The notes under the pieces: generated by a model
Seen by the model: only the letters and a program-made list of their open reading frames with translations
The model's database searches: none
What the model was told of the DNA's origin: nothing
Program-made: the position numbers and the translations under genes
Part shown: piece after piece, positions 22,892 to 34,361 of the stretch
How the letters are laid out: the number at the start of each line of letters is the position of its first letter
How positions within the stretch are numbered: position 1 is the first letter of the stretch
Origin: Adineta steineri
Taxonomy: Eukaryota > Rotifera > Eurotatoria > Adinetida > Adinetidae
Reading direction: 5' to 3'
DNA: 64,000 bases
Assembly: GCA_905250115.1 (NCBI GenBank)
Contig: CAJNOI010000012.1
Span: 109,907-173,906 of the forward strand

Positions 22892-24915
22892 ATGTCGAAC
22901 ACAAATATTGCTGAACAAGCTGCTGCGCCAGTTATCAGTGAAAATCCATCTGTTGTACAACGTTGGGAACGTGATTTTTCTCAAACAAAAACTGATGGAA
23001 TTGTATATGATTATATAGTTGTTGGTTCTGGTTCAGCAGGTGCTGTTTTAGCCAATCGTTTATCTGAAAATAATAACAAACAAGTTCTTCTAATTGAAGC
23101 TGGTGGTGCCGATACAAATGATATAATCCATATGCCAGCTGCATGGTAAGAGAAAGAATTTTATATGAAAAGAATTAGAAAATATATCACATGTATTTTA
23201 GTGGAAATTGTCAGCGTGGTGATATTGATTGGCAATATAAAACTACACCTCAAGTTCATTCACATTTTAATTGCATTAATCAACAAGGTAATTGGCCACG
23301 TGGAAAAGTACTCGGAGGTTGTTCTTCGATCAACTATATGCAATATGTTCGCGGTGATCCACATGATTATGATAGCTGGGAATTACCAGAATGGTCATTT
23401 AAAAAAATGTTACCATATTTTAAAAAATTAGAACGAGCTGATATCAATTCAATTCCAGAAAATGATAAATTTCGTAATCATGATGAAAATAAAGGTATGA
23501 TGGATGTCACTCTATTAGAAGATTCAAATGAAATCAATCAATTATTTATTGAATCATGTGAAAAAAATGGATTTCATCAAACGAAAGATTATAATGCTGA
23601 AGAATCTCTCAATGGATGTGTAACATTGTCACAAGTTTCAACTAAACATGGAAAACGTTGGTCAACAGCAAGTGGTTATTTGTTATCGGCAATAAAACGA
23701 GACAATCTTCATGTATTAATTAATGCACATACTTGTCGCGTCTTAGTCGATGAACAAAAGCAAACAAAAGGTTTGAAATCCATGTTTTTTGCGTTTTGTT
23801 CTAAAATGAATATTTTCTATATATTTAGGCGTCGTTATTAAACGTGCCAGTTCACTTGATAAAGAAGAAGTCATTCAGGGTAAAGAAGTGATTCTATCAG
23901 CTGGTACTGTTGGAAGCCCTCAGATACTTCTTCTGTCTGGGATTGGTCCTCGTGATGAATTAGAAAAACTTGAAATTCCAGTTATTGTTGATCTACCTGG
24001 TGTTGGAAAGAATTTACAAGATCATATTATGACTGTTCTTATTTATACAACTAACATATCAACACTTTCAACTCGAGATTTAACTGCAGAAAATTTACAA
24101 CGATGGGCAGTTGAAGGAAAAGGTCGTCTGACATCGTGCGTTGTAGAAGCAGAAGCTTGGCATCAAATCGATGGAACTGGTAAGTTCACCTGAAAGTGAA
24201 ACGTGTCTAAAGTGTACTCGAGGTGATTACAGAAATCTCTTTCATTGCCCTCCGATCACCAAATATTTTCTCTAAAGAATTGTTTTTTTTAGATAAAAAT
24301 CAAGTACCTGATATTCAAGTACATTTTTGTCCACTAACAGTTGATGCTAATCTTTTGCAAAATTTCAATTTTAAACCCGAAGTATACGAACAATATATCG
24401 GTCCACATCTTTGTGGTGAACATCAATCGACGATGGCCTATCTTCCTACTCTTCTTCATTCAAAATCGAAAGGTGAAATAACTTTAGCAAGTCGTGATCC
24501 TCTTGCACATCCAAATATTAATCCAAAGTATTTGGAAGATAAAGAAGATGTTCGAAAATTAATTGAAGCTTGTAAATTAGCTAAGAAAGTTTGTCAAACT
24601 GAACCATTGAAAAATGTTGTTCGTTCATTGGCAAAAGAAATGAATGGAAACGAAACAACTGAAAATGAAGATCAATTTTGGGAATCATATATTCGTAAAT
24701 ATACAATCACAGTTTATCATCCTGTAGGAACATGTAAAATGGGAAAAGACGACGATGAAATGACAGTTGTCACATCTGATACAAAAGTTAAAGGTGTTAA
24801 AGGTCTACGTGTTATCGATGCAAGTATCATACCAATTAATGTATCGGGTAATACAAATATTCCAACGATTGCAATTGCTGAAAGAGCAGCAGATTTAATT
24901 AAAAATAATCATTAA
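22892..24915 (+). CDS. GMC-family flavin oxidoreductase (choline/alcohol dehydrogenase-like)
   Basis: Four exons, 22892-23145, 23202-23770, 23829-24179 and 24293-24915, join with consistent phases to give 598 residues. The N-terminal Rossmann motif ([17 protein letters not shown]) binds the FAD ADP moiety. [15 protein letters not shown] is GMC signature 1 and [16 protein letters not shown] is signature 2. The C-terminus carries the active-site region HPVGTCKMG and the closing [17 protein letters not shown]. Such enzymes oxidise alcohols such as choline or sugars and reduce a quinone or oxygen. There is no signal peptide or membrane anchor, so it is probably cytosolic or peroxisomal. It resembles bacterial choline-dehydrogenase-type GMC proteins, but animals also have GMC genes, so origin needs a tree. 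The third-intron acceptor at 24293 was chosen because it restores the conserved frame. Confidence 0.9.
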
Positions 24916-25500
24916 ACAAAAACATACATGTTTCTTTTTTAATCTTTCAATAAAATCGAAAAAATCATCTCATTCTTATGAGATTTGACTAGTACAACTA
25001 AACTTCTTGTCCCAAGCGCATCTCACCTAAGTTCTATCGAAAAACCTTTACTCTCTCTAGAATTCATGCAAATAACTAAAAGACGTTTCTCAACAGTTTT
25101 ATTGAAGAAAAACAACGAATACGTCTCTGGAATGTGTATCGATATGACATAAAATACACGTTTATACAGAAGAAAGAAAGCGATATATGAATATATTATC
25201 CAGATACCAGATGATTATGGCAGAACGGTGTACATACAATGTTGCAATTCTAAAAGAATACGTATATAATCGATAGATATCTAATAATAAATATGAATAG
25301 AACGAAAGGAAAAAAATGTATAAAATAATACGACATTGAAAAAAAGAAAGAAAGAAAAGACACGTGGAAGGGCATTAATATTAATATTGCATCGATGGTG
25401 AAGGCAAAAGAGGAAAAAATCGAATGAAGCGCAACACATTAAGTCACAAATATTCTTTTTTCTTATAACGCACACGAAAGAATACTGAAGAAAGCAAATT
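24916..25500. other. AT-rich intergenic region
   Basis: Holds an AATAAA near 24948 that may serve the GMC gene and a purine-rich stretch at about 25330-25360. No gene or foldback element was recognised. Confidence 0.45.
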
Positions 25501-26165
25501 ATGTCTTTAAGATTGATAACTAGTAGTTTATTTTCGATTCGTAAGGTAAGATTTAAGTTAAAAAAATAATTTTGAGGATATAGATGAATGCGATAGCGAG
25601 TGGAAGATAAATATAAAACTTACGTGCATATCATCATCTATTTTCGATTTTTATTTTTTGTATTTCATTAGGCTTTTTCAATTCCAACAGTTATAATAAA
25701 CAGGTCAGTCTCATCTACAGGCGCTTCATATGAATGGAAAATCTTAGCACTTGGTGCCGGTAATAAAGCAGGTGCGGAAGCACAGAAATCTTTAGTTGCA
25801 TTAGGATATAAAAATATTAAAATTATTGGTCTTGTTAACAACAAGGAAAGTGATCAAAAAGTAATTGCTGCACTTAAAGAACAACAATGGGATGCGATAT
25901 CTATTGGTTAGTTGGATTCTTCTAAATTTATATAATCTGTCTTATTTTCATTGTAGGTGGTTATGTCAATGGTTTTGATCAATCTGCTCTATATCATGAA
26001 AAGGATGTGCCAACAGATCGTGCAGATATACTCCACTGGTTTAATCGTCTTCTCAATGTTATACATCAACTAGCACCTGAATCAAAAATTATTCTTGTTA
26101 AATCACCACAAGATATACATGATGGAATTCAGAGAATTATGGTTAAAGAACAAAACCAAAATTGA
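25501..26165 (+). CDS. Small, probably mitochondrial protein of unknown function
   Basis: Three exons, 25501-25545, 25672-25906 and 25957-26165, join in consistent phases with GTAAGA and GTTAGT donors and give 162 residues. Each exon is too short to stand out as an open frame. The N-terminus is Arg/Ser-rich and lacks acidic residues (MSLRLITSSLFSIRK), as in a mitochondrial targeting peptide. The body alternates strands and helices (WKILALGAGNKAGAEAQKSL, IKIIGLVNN, WDAISIGGYVNGFD, SKIILVKSPQDIHDGIQRI), suggesting a Rossmann-like alpha/beta fold. I do not recognise the family. The coding status is supported by three intact splice junctions and conserved frame. Confidence 0.7.
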
Positions 26166-27132
26166 AAACTATATCAGTAGTTTAAATAGAACAAAAATCC
26201 CTCAATATTTATTAGTATATTAATTTAGAAATAAAGCATTGATTTTTTATATTTGTTAAAATTGTTTATTTCGATTTGAAAAAAATTGATGATTAAAAGA
26301 TGATAATTCCCATAGATGGTCACATGGATAACTCTATCTCAATAGACCAGTGATACCTATCATCTTTTCGAATCCCAATTCATTCACGATAGAGTTTACA
26401 ACGTTTAGAAAAATCTTTTCATGTTTTATATAGATGAAATCAAAATTATTTTCTCTCTTTTACGTCTGGATTCCGTCATATCGTGAACAGCAACATTATT
26501 TCTCATCCTTTTTCATAAGCCTCTATTTTAAAAGTCGATAAAATAAGGATTGCACAATCATAATTGTCGTCCAAAAACACATGCTTCATTTTTTTAAAGT
26601 TTTTCATGTTAGTACTGGAAACTAAAAGCAGAACACTAAATTATCAATTGTGCGAATGTTTGTCGACATTTTACAAGTCAAGACTATACGTGTCTTTTCT
26701 CCTCTTTTTCTAGAAAGTGTCGATGAAATACCAGATGTTGTGAGTGACAATTTGACGTGTTAACAACGTTAGATTTATTAACAGAGGCAAAGTCGACGTT
26801 TTGTCATTTGAATTTTGAAGGAAGCAAAAATATATAAGTGCCACCTGTTTCGCTATTTAAACTTTGTTCCGCAATTCTTCCGCTTTTCAGCAGCATTTGC
26901 CTTCAACAGCCGTTTCTTTTAGCAAAAATGAACAAAATGTGAATGTGGATCATTCAATATATATATTTAATGCTGTTTTGAATCCTATTCTGTTGGTAGT
27001 TACTGAGTTTTTCATAACAAAATTGAACGATTCTGCGTTCAGCAATTGGAATGAATAATAAGCTAGATTTACTCAGCGAAACTTGTCGTTGCATTCTTTT
27101 ATATTTAAGATTAAAATTGGCGGAGTATTATA
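26166..27132. other. AT-rich intergenic region
   Basis: Includes a short inverted repeat (AAAAGATGAT at about 26297, complement ATCATCTTTT at about 26360) and an AATAAA-type poly(A) site for the preceding gene near 26230. The frame at 26864-27058 has no supporting feature. Confidence 0.45.
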
Positions 27133-27827
27133 ATGCAAATACCATTACTTGTTCGTCTACTCTTAATTGCCTATATTATGATCGAGTTAGGTATCTGTCA
27201 AGGAGCTAGAGGTGGCTCTCGTAGAAGTGGTGTACGAGGTGAGTATCTAAAGTAGTTAATAGAAAAGTAACCTTTGTTTAAATGAATATAGGTAGCCGCA
27301 GTAGTGGTTATTATGGAAGTGGATCGAAGGAAAATCGCAAGATTGATATTATTGTGGGTAGCATTGCTGGGGGTTGTGCTGGTTTGGTTATCCTATTTTT
27401 GTTTTGCAGATGCTGTTCAAAACGTAGAAGAAATAGGGCGAACAGTCAGGTACTGAATGTACCAGCCGAAGATATTTTTCGATCAGGCATTTGGTCCAGT
27501 CGAAATTATCAGTATGATAAATGGCATGATTGGTATCAGCTTTCTCTATTATTCGATCCTCGTATATTCAAAGTGAGCGGAAATGGATCTGACGAAGTTG
27601 GTGCATTTATGATCGTTGGAACTTATTCGAATAAAAAATGCCGAATGAATCTAACAAAAACCTATCAACGGAATGTAGGTAACGTAACAATTCAACTGAC
27701 CTGGAACGCAACGGCGAGTCATTTCGAAGGTGAATGGCGTGTGAAAACGAGCAAATATCAAGAGAAGAATAAATGTCAACTGAAATTCGAGAGTTCACAA
27801 CAGCGGTCGATAAATCTAGTATTTTAG
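27133..27827 (+). CDS. Type I single-pass membrane protein with a conserved-looking cytoplasmic domain
   Basis: Exon 1 at 27133-27238 and exon 2 at 27292-27827 (53-nt intron, phase 1) give 213 residues. A signal peptide (MQIPLLVRLLLIAYIMIELG) is followed by a short Gly/Ser/Arg ectodomain (GARGGSRRSGVRGSRSSGYYGSGS). One transmembrane helix comes next (IIVGSIAGGCAGLVILFLFC), then a Cys/Arg stop-transfer (RCCSKRRRNR). The remaining 125 residues form a compact domain (FRSGIWSSRNYQYDKWHDWY, FDPRIFKVSGNGSDEVGAF, GNVTIQLTWNATASHFEG) that reads as a beta-sandwich. I recall similar domains in other rotifer proteins but know of no assigned function. Confidence 0.75.
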
Positions 27828-27977
27828 TTGTTCAATTATCTTTTTAAACAAAACATTTAATCAAGACGATAAACCATCTGATACGTCTGCTTTTTATTTT
27901 CTATTTCGTTCTGATATATTTTCTTTATGCTTTGTCGTCTTAATAAAACTGTCGATTCGAAACGAGAAGCGATTTAT

Positions 27978-28057
27978 ATCTTGAGGATGGGTGTGGGTGA
28001 ATGCGAGTGTATTCTATTCACGAACGCTACAGTTCCCACTCACATCTACCTCCATAT
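27978..28057. repeat. TGTGGG-like foldback element between convergent genes
   Basis: The left edge is ATCTTGAGGATGGGTGTGGG and the right edge CACATCTACCTCCATA. It lies between the stop codons of the genes ending at 27827 (+) and 28213 (-). Confidence 0.75.
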
Positions 28058-28212
28058 AACTTTTCGCTTTTAGTCATGATTAATACGCATTTATTTTAAT
28101 TAGTTTTTGATAAATAATTAGGTTAGAAGATAAAAACTAGTTAAATAATGTTGCAAGTTCATTTACCTAAAATTATATGTTTGACTTCATTTCGAAATGT
28201 GTTGGACACGAA

Positions 28213-29133
28213 TCAATTTATATAGGAATTAACACAAAATGGTATATAAGTGCTGAAGATCGCAATATTTCTTGCAAATAAGTCAATTTGTATCTGTTCA
28301 AAAGATTTCGTATCATTCTGCGTAATTTGTTCGTACATGGCAACGGCTGTTAACATAAAGCTAAATACAATATAAATAATGATATTCACAAGTAATATAA
28401 GTACAAGTTGACGATCTTTTGAGTTAAGTAAAGTCGTCGTAGTATTTGTTGTCCGAACTCTCGGTATGATTAAATGAGGATTAACTCTTATACGACGTAT
28501 ATTTCGAATATTTTTTATTGTCCACAATCCGAAAGATGCCATTAATAAAGGTACAAAGATTCCTTTGATAATAAGTGAATAATAGGCTATGAATGTAAAA
28601 TATACACCCGCTGAAAAATAACAATATAAGTAATTCGATTCAACTTGTAAAATATTTGTCCAAACTAATGCATGACTCTGAAATAACATCCAGAATAAAG
28701 CTCCTCCTATGATACATTTATAAGCAAGACGACAAGTACTGCGTTGTCGTACAGAAACATTTGATGAAGTAATTAAAATTCGATCAACTGATGCCATTAT
28801 TAAATAAAATGGACTAAGACAATCAAATAGAAATGTAGTATAGATAAGCAACCGACAAATCGGTAGATTTTCTGTGACAAAATGAAGCGCATATCCTAAT
28901 GAGAGTGATGTTGGTAATATCGATGCGTAAACATAGAGAAAATTAATAACGTTAAATGCCACAAAATAAACTGAACAAGGATTTTTACGTAGAACTTTTT
29001 TACAAAATACAGTTAAACTAATTATAGAACTTGTCGTTCCTATAATTATTATAATTGGACCACCAATACGATATAAATTTGTTTGTATAGATGTTAATGA
29101 TGCGGTGAAATCAATTGAAGAAGACATTTTCAA
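28213..29133 (-). CDS. Rhodopsin-like 7TM receptor ending early at an in-frame TGA
   Basis: A single exon encodes 306 residues with seven hydrophobic segments. Visible class A features are the TM3 end ASVDRI (DRY-like), a Cys at the top of TM3 (ICRLLIY), a Cys-containing second loop (YLYCYF) and TM7 ending IPFCVNSYIN in place of NPxxY. The frame stops at TGA 28215-28213, right where the membrane-proximal helix 8 should begin. The next codons, 28212-28162, stay open and encode FVSNTFRNEVKHIILGK before a second TGA at 28161-28159. That segment looks like the normal receptor tail. The gene may be a fresh pseudogene, an allele with a nonsense change, a readthrough case or a tailless receptor. The ligand is unknown. 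Confidence 0.8.
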   Translation of the reverse strand: MKMSSSIDFTASLTSIQTNLYRIGGPIIIIIGTTSSIISLTVFCKKVLRKNPCSVYFVAFNVINFLYVYASILPTSLSLGYALHFVTENLPICRLLIYTTFLFDCLSPFYLIMASVDRILITSSNVSVRQRSTCRLAYKCIIGGALFWMLFQSHALVWTNILQVESNYLYCYFSAGVYFTFIAYYSLIIKGIFVPLLMASFGLWTIKNIRNIRRIRVNPHLIIPRVRTTNTTTTLLNSKDRQLVLILLVNIIIYIVFSFMLTAVAMYEQITQNDTKSFEQIQIDLFARNIAIFSTYIPFCVNSYIN

Positions 29134-30436
29134 GATTTTTTGTTGTTGTTGTTGTATAAGTCGTTTATTCGTAAATGACGACTTATGAGATTTTCTTTCG
29201 ATAATTGAAAAAATTTCATTAGTTGAAGCATAGAGATCGGATTATTTTAAATAATAAGACACAGACAAGAAATTATTTTCTCACTAAATACGCTTAGTAA
29301 TCAATCTTTTCTTTTTAAAATTCAATTTCATCGTATTAGTGAAAGATAAATAAATTTTCTCGAGGTACCAACGTTCTTCATAGGATTATATTTAATAAAA
29401 TATTAAAGGTAACCAATGTATTGGAGCTGAATCATATTCAATAACAAATGAAAAATATAAGATATGAAAAGATTACTCAATTTACATCGACTTTTCTGCA
29501 CGATAAATATATATATACCTTTGCATCTTTATTAAAAGTATGTAGTTATTAAAAAGAAAAAGGAAACTAAATCATTCAAGAATTGTAAGTAACAAAGAAT
29601 AACGATTTAATTAACCGAAACGTTTAGTGCACACATCATAAAGGTTGAAAAATCAGCAATATCGTCACAAATATCCAAATTCATAAGAACGTATATAAGT
29701 TGTCTTCACTAATATCCACTTTGATCATATTGAGGATGTGGGTCGATGTGTAAGTCTAATTCTTAGTTACTTCACACATACGGGCTGACCCATACTCACA
29801 CCTTGCTTTCAAGTTCTGAAGTTTTTTTCATCATCTACCTTCTTTCAAATATACAACACTTTCATTTATTATTCCTGTTTGTCCTTCGACTTGTTTTACG
29901 TCTTCAGAATATAAACAATTTTAACTATTATTGCGTTTTGTCCTTCGACTTGTTTTATTTCTTTCGTTGTTTACACTTATTTTAGTCCTTCAAATGCTTT
30001 TATGTTTCATATAGTTGTTTTACATGTATTGCTTATTTGAAATCTTTTTTTGTGTTATGTCTTTATTTAGTTCCTTTGATTGCCTGTGCTTTTCTCTTCT
30101 ATTTTTATACTCGTTTGATTTCGATACCTCTCGTATATTTTCGTTCACTTTCTTGACTTCGTACACTTCCCTGAATCGTTATAAGTAATGTTCATTGATA
30201 GTCGATTCACTTGAGAATACAAAATGTCTATCTTTAACACAAGGTACCACATAAATACCTCATTCGCTCTTGAATAAACTGTTTTTGGCAAGATGCTATG
30301 TTTTAAGACAAAACGTCATCTTCTTATTTTATCAATATATCTTCAACCTCCGAAATATCAAACTGTCATGAAAATCGATAGTTTTTCAGTTAAATGACTG
30401 TAGTAATTACATCTCATTTAGACATACCATACTACT
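29134..30436. other. Divergent intergenic region
   Basis: Contains one foldback element at 29728-29813. It is followed by a T/C-rich stretch in which TTGTCCTTCGACTTGTTTTA occurs twice about 60 bp apart (near 29880 and 29938), with a fainter third unit, an eroded tandem repeat. The 60-codon frame at 29803 lies in this repeat and is not a gene. Confidence 0.5.
29728..29813. repeat. TGTGGG-like foldback element
   Basis: The left arm TATTGAGGATGTGGGTCGAT and right arm CTGACCCATACTCACACCTT are followed by TTCAAG. Confidence 0.75.
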
Positions 30437-31684
30437 ATGTACGTACCATCTATTGAGCACAAGGTGAAGTCATTCGTTAATGGTATTAGGTAAGACTACT
30501 ACAACTGGCACACTCTATATTCATATATGATACATTCATTTTTTATTCTTTTTAGCAAGCACTCCATTTATTTAGAAGACGACGAAAATATCGAAGAATC
30601 TTTGTATGAAAATGAGCGTAAACTTCTCATTATGGGTTTGGAAGGAAGTGGTAAAACATCGTTAATTAATAATCTATGTGGAACATCATATCCTGCAGGG
30701 ACGAATCGATATGGTTATAGAATAGGTGATGATCAAAGAGGATCTTTTAGGACAATTTCTCCAGCTTGTGAAATTATTCTTTATGATACGAATGGTTTAA
30801 AAATCAATGAGCCAGGTAAATGGCATGAACATCTTAAAAGTACACTTGAAATCAATGGCGTTATTTTTTTTATTGATGGCCATGATAAACGATGCAGTTT
30901 ACATGGTGATTTACCACGATTAATTGAATACTGTCGAAATTTAGAGTTACCGATACTATATCTATTCCGATCAGACGTAGTTGATTGGTTCGATGAAGAA
31001 TGTACTCATGAAAATTTGGTTAATGCTAAAAAAATAGAAAAGAAGGATCATGGAAATGATATTGCGTACTACTCTCAAAAAGACAAAAATCGTTTAAAAC
31101 AAGTTATTGCTGATCGATTTGCTCTTGCTACGACAGCTAAAGCACTCATTGATCCTGTTCAGTTAGCAACAAAAATACGAGAGATGGAAAATCGTCATGA
31201 ACAGGAGATTAAGAAATTGAAGGATGAACATCAACAAATAATCAATGAAAAAGAATCATTTTATAACAATCTGGAACAGCTATATGAAAACAATAAAAAA
31301 CATTTCGAACATTTAAAACAAAATCTAACTGAAACTCAAAAACTCTATGAAGAACTTAAGAACAAGAATGAAACATTGTCTACTACAAAGAGAAGATTAC
31401 AGCAAGAGATTGACGAATTAAAACGAAAAAAGAACAACAGTCTACAAACTATTAAAAGAACAATGAATTATTTACGTATAAACGTAAATGAAGTTGCGAT
31501 GCCAAACATACGTGATGATGGAAAACTACGTGTTAGAAGCAAAAAGCATAAATGCAAGAAACACAAAGCATGGTTGCCTTTTATGGGTGTTGGTATCTCT
31601 AATGACTATGATATTCTTAGTGAGAGAATCGCTGAACTTCTTAATGGAATTGTTAGTAAGTTAGAAGACGTAGATGATACATAA
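30437..31684 (+). CDS. P-loop (Arf/G-alpha-like) GTPase domain fused to a long coiled coil
   Basis: Exon 1 at 30437-30489 and exon 2 at 30556-31684 (66-nt intron, phase 2) give 393 residues. Exon 1 was found by phase matching. The start inside exon 2 would otherwise lie over the intron acceptor. The Walker A motif LLIMGLEGSGKTSLINNLCG is at about residues 35-54. The G3 position reads ILYDTNGL and the G4 position LYLFRSDVVDW, so the canonical DxxG is shifted and NKxD is replaced by a Ser-Asp. Residues about 215-310 are strongly charged heptads (coiled coil). A Lys/Cys/His-rich basic patch (KKHKCKKHKAWLPFMG) follows. The core suggests a membrane-associated or scaffold GTPase relative; nucleotide binding is likely but hydrolysis is uncertain. 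I do not recognise a named family. Confidence 0.75.
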
Positions 31685-32093
31685 AATCTCATCAATTTCT
31701 TGTAACGTTTTTTATTGAAATATATGCACTATTAGTTAATATTATCAGCAACTAGTGAAAACTTGTTGTCTTGCAAGTAGAAATATTATAGTAAATAATT
31801 GACAAATGATTACTAAACCAATATAAAGAGTAATCAAAGTTGCAATTCCTTCTTCTGTGATATTATTCTTATTATTTATATAAGAATAAGTATTTGAGAA
31901 TGATACGTATTGATTATAATACAATTGAGAGAAGAGATATCAACACCTGCACTCACATCCACGCCCACACTATCGAAATGAAATAGCTTTAAATGAACTT
32001 CTTCAAAATTTAAAATTATTTTTAATCAAGCTGATATATAAATGAATGCAAAAATACAATGTAGCTTGTATGATGTCTGATTTCTTGTTTGCA
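31685..32093. other. Convergent intergenic region
   Basis: Between the stop codons of the GTPase-like gene (+) and the amine oxidase (-). It is AT-rich and contains the half foldback element at 31921-31975. Confidence 0.5.
31921..31975. repeat. Half or eroded foldback element
   Basis: Only the C-rich arm is clear (CACTCACATCCACGCCCACA). The expected G-rich arm to its left is reduced to AATTGAGAGAAGAG. Confidence 0.5.
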
Positions 32094-34361
32094 CTAACTA
32101 TAATCAGCAATAATTTCGTTAGCTGCTCGGTCTCCTTCTGAAGCTGCACCTTCCATAAAACCTTGCAAATCGGGTGATGTGTAATCTCCTGAAAAATGTA
32201 TATTCATTTGTCGTTCTTTTTCATAACCAGATATTGTTGAATATTGTCCAAGTGTGTAAGCTGGATATGATCCCAAAAAATGTTTATCAACCCATGGTGC
32301 TGAAATGGTACCTTTACCAGTATAATATGTGGATGCATTTGGCCATATTTCATTTAAATCATCTAAGAAACCTTCGATATATAAAAATGTATTCTTATTA
32401 CAATTGCTAGTTGTCAATGTATTAATTCCTTTTTTTGGTTCAAATGAAGTTCCGATTGTCCCACCTAAAATAAAAAGAAAGTATTTAGAAATATTAGATA
32501 ATGCGAAATAATTTAATTCTTCACTGAAATATATAAAAAGTTTTCTTACCGGTAAATAGAGTAAGTATTCCTGTTTCACCTTTTTGACCACTTGTCGCTT
32601 CCCATGAATTGAGAAAAGGTAAATCTGTATAAATCACTCCATCGGATGATAATTTTAACCAAAAACGTTCTTTAAACTGTAAATTAAGTTTTGTGGTTGT
32701 ACCATATTTTAATTCATTAATAACTCGTTTCTTTAATGAATCAAATTTAGCTTCGCTATAATCGACATATTTTAATGTTGTCGTTGGTAAAGTTAAAATA
32801 ACATGATCATATATGTAAGTTTCATCATTTTGAAAACGTAATGAAATTTTTTTATTATCATTTATTGATATTTTAGTTAAATTATAGTTGAGATTTATTG
32901 AAATTTTCTGTTTCGTTAAATATTTAGAAATAGCCTCTGGTAGTAAATAATTTCCGTCTTTAATTCGGTAACGTTGATCAGAAGGACCATAAATAGATAA
33001 TGGACCGTTTTCTGGTTGACTTTCAGGACTGATAGCGAGAAGAAAATTTAATGAACTTTGCTCACGTGTATCTAAACCGTATTCTTGTGTATAAGCAGAA
33101 TCAATATATGCACCAAATTGTGATTGATGGCCATTTGGTATATATTTTTCTATCCAATCATAGAGTGATAAATTATCAAAATATGTTGCATCTGAATTAG
33201 TTTCATTATAATTAACATCACCAATGAGTTCTAATTGTTGTTTTATTGTGTCACTGATTGCTTGATAATCGCGCCATGCCTCGGAAGCGTTGTAAAACTG
33301 TTTTAGGAAATAATATGTTCCACGAGAACCATCTGAATCCGTTGGATCGATCGTATCAATCAATGACAAATTGAAACGTTTAGTTAAATTCATCATAAAA
33401 TCATGATTACTATCAAGAAATTCACCACACCATTCTGATGTTTGATATTCCGGTAACCATAATGTTGTATGCATTCTACCTCCAATATAATTGTTAGCAT
33501 CGTAGATGTGAATGTTTTTCGGAGTAAACAATTTCGAATCTAATAATGTCAAAGCGGCACTGAGACCACTAATACCAGCTCCAACAATAGCTATTTGAAG
33601 TGAACGCGTATCTTCTAAAAATAAATACGACAAACATTTCTTCAAGTTCAAAGTAGCAATAAGAAATTGTATCCCTGGAATTTTTCTATTTAGAGCTATC
33701 GAAACGTACATAATCATTTTCCTTTTGTTAAATTTTAGAAGCTAGGAATAATGAATCACTGCATAAACACCACACAGTATCTGTCTTACTTAAGCGTTTT
33801 GTTCGTGGTCGTTGACTTTTATGGCTATTATATGAATATCTCGGTGATTTATGATTGTCTTTCATTTCCAATTCATAGTTTTCAATGTTATTAACGAGAT
33901 ATTCACGACGTTTTCTAATGATGAATGAGCGATAACTCGTACGAACACCATCCGTAAACATACCCGTTTGAGGGTTAGTTCTTGGCATGCCAGGCTTCTT
34001 TACTATAGCAAAAAGGAAATAGATAAAAAGTGTGTGGATGAGGAATTTCACCCGCATCCTAGATTCCTGTTGTTTATTCTAAACTATTTTACCGTAATCT
34101 TCAATTTCGACTGCGTTCTCATCATTGAACTTGTGACGAGACATTAAGACAAATGCCGTGCCACTTATAAAGAATAATAATAGAACAATAATCCAGAATC
34201 TTTTGTTTTGTACCAGATCGAATGCAGATTGCCACCAGGTACTATGAACAATAAAATCAAAACATGTACGAAATGTAAGTTATTTACTGTTTCAACAATG
34301 GGTATTTCGGTTGCTCCCCTTCACCAATGTTGATATTTTGTACTGTTGAAGTAGATTCCAT
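32094..34361 (-). CDS. Membrane-anchored flavin-containing amine oxidase
   Basis: Five exons: 34361-34288, 34241-34093, 34002-33760, 33614-32550 and 32464-32094, about 633 residues in phase. Exon 2 encodes a transmembrane helix (FWIIVLLLFFISGTAFVLM), so the enzyme is an N-terminally anchored (type II) protein. Exon 3 is a basic linker. Exon 4 begins with the FAD-binding motif IAIVGAGISGLSAALTL and GGRMHTT, and continues with WCGEFLDSNHDFMMNL. Exon 5 ends with IHFSGDYTSPDLQGFMEGAASEG, the C-terminal FAD/substrate-site strand of the amine oxidase family. It would oxidatively deaminate an amine, polyamine or amino acid, giving H2O2. The exon 3/4 junction is the weak point: the donor used (GTGATT after residue CLC) fits phase but is not a strong site. 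The intron 34003-34092 contains a foldback element. Confidence 0.82.
34031..34062. repeat. Short TGTGGG-like hairpin inside an intron
   Basis: GTGTGTGGATGAGG is followed by CACCCGCATCC within the 90-nt second intron of the amine oxidase gene. It is the only copy of the family I find inside a gene. Confidence 0.6.

Noticed and set aside
29803..29985. 60-codon frame
   Set aside because: Overlaps a T/C-rich tandem repeat and the edge of a foldback element.
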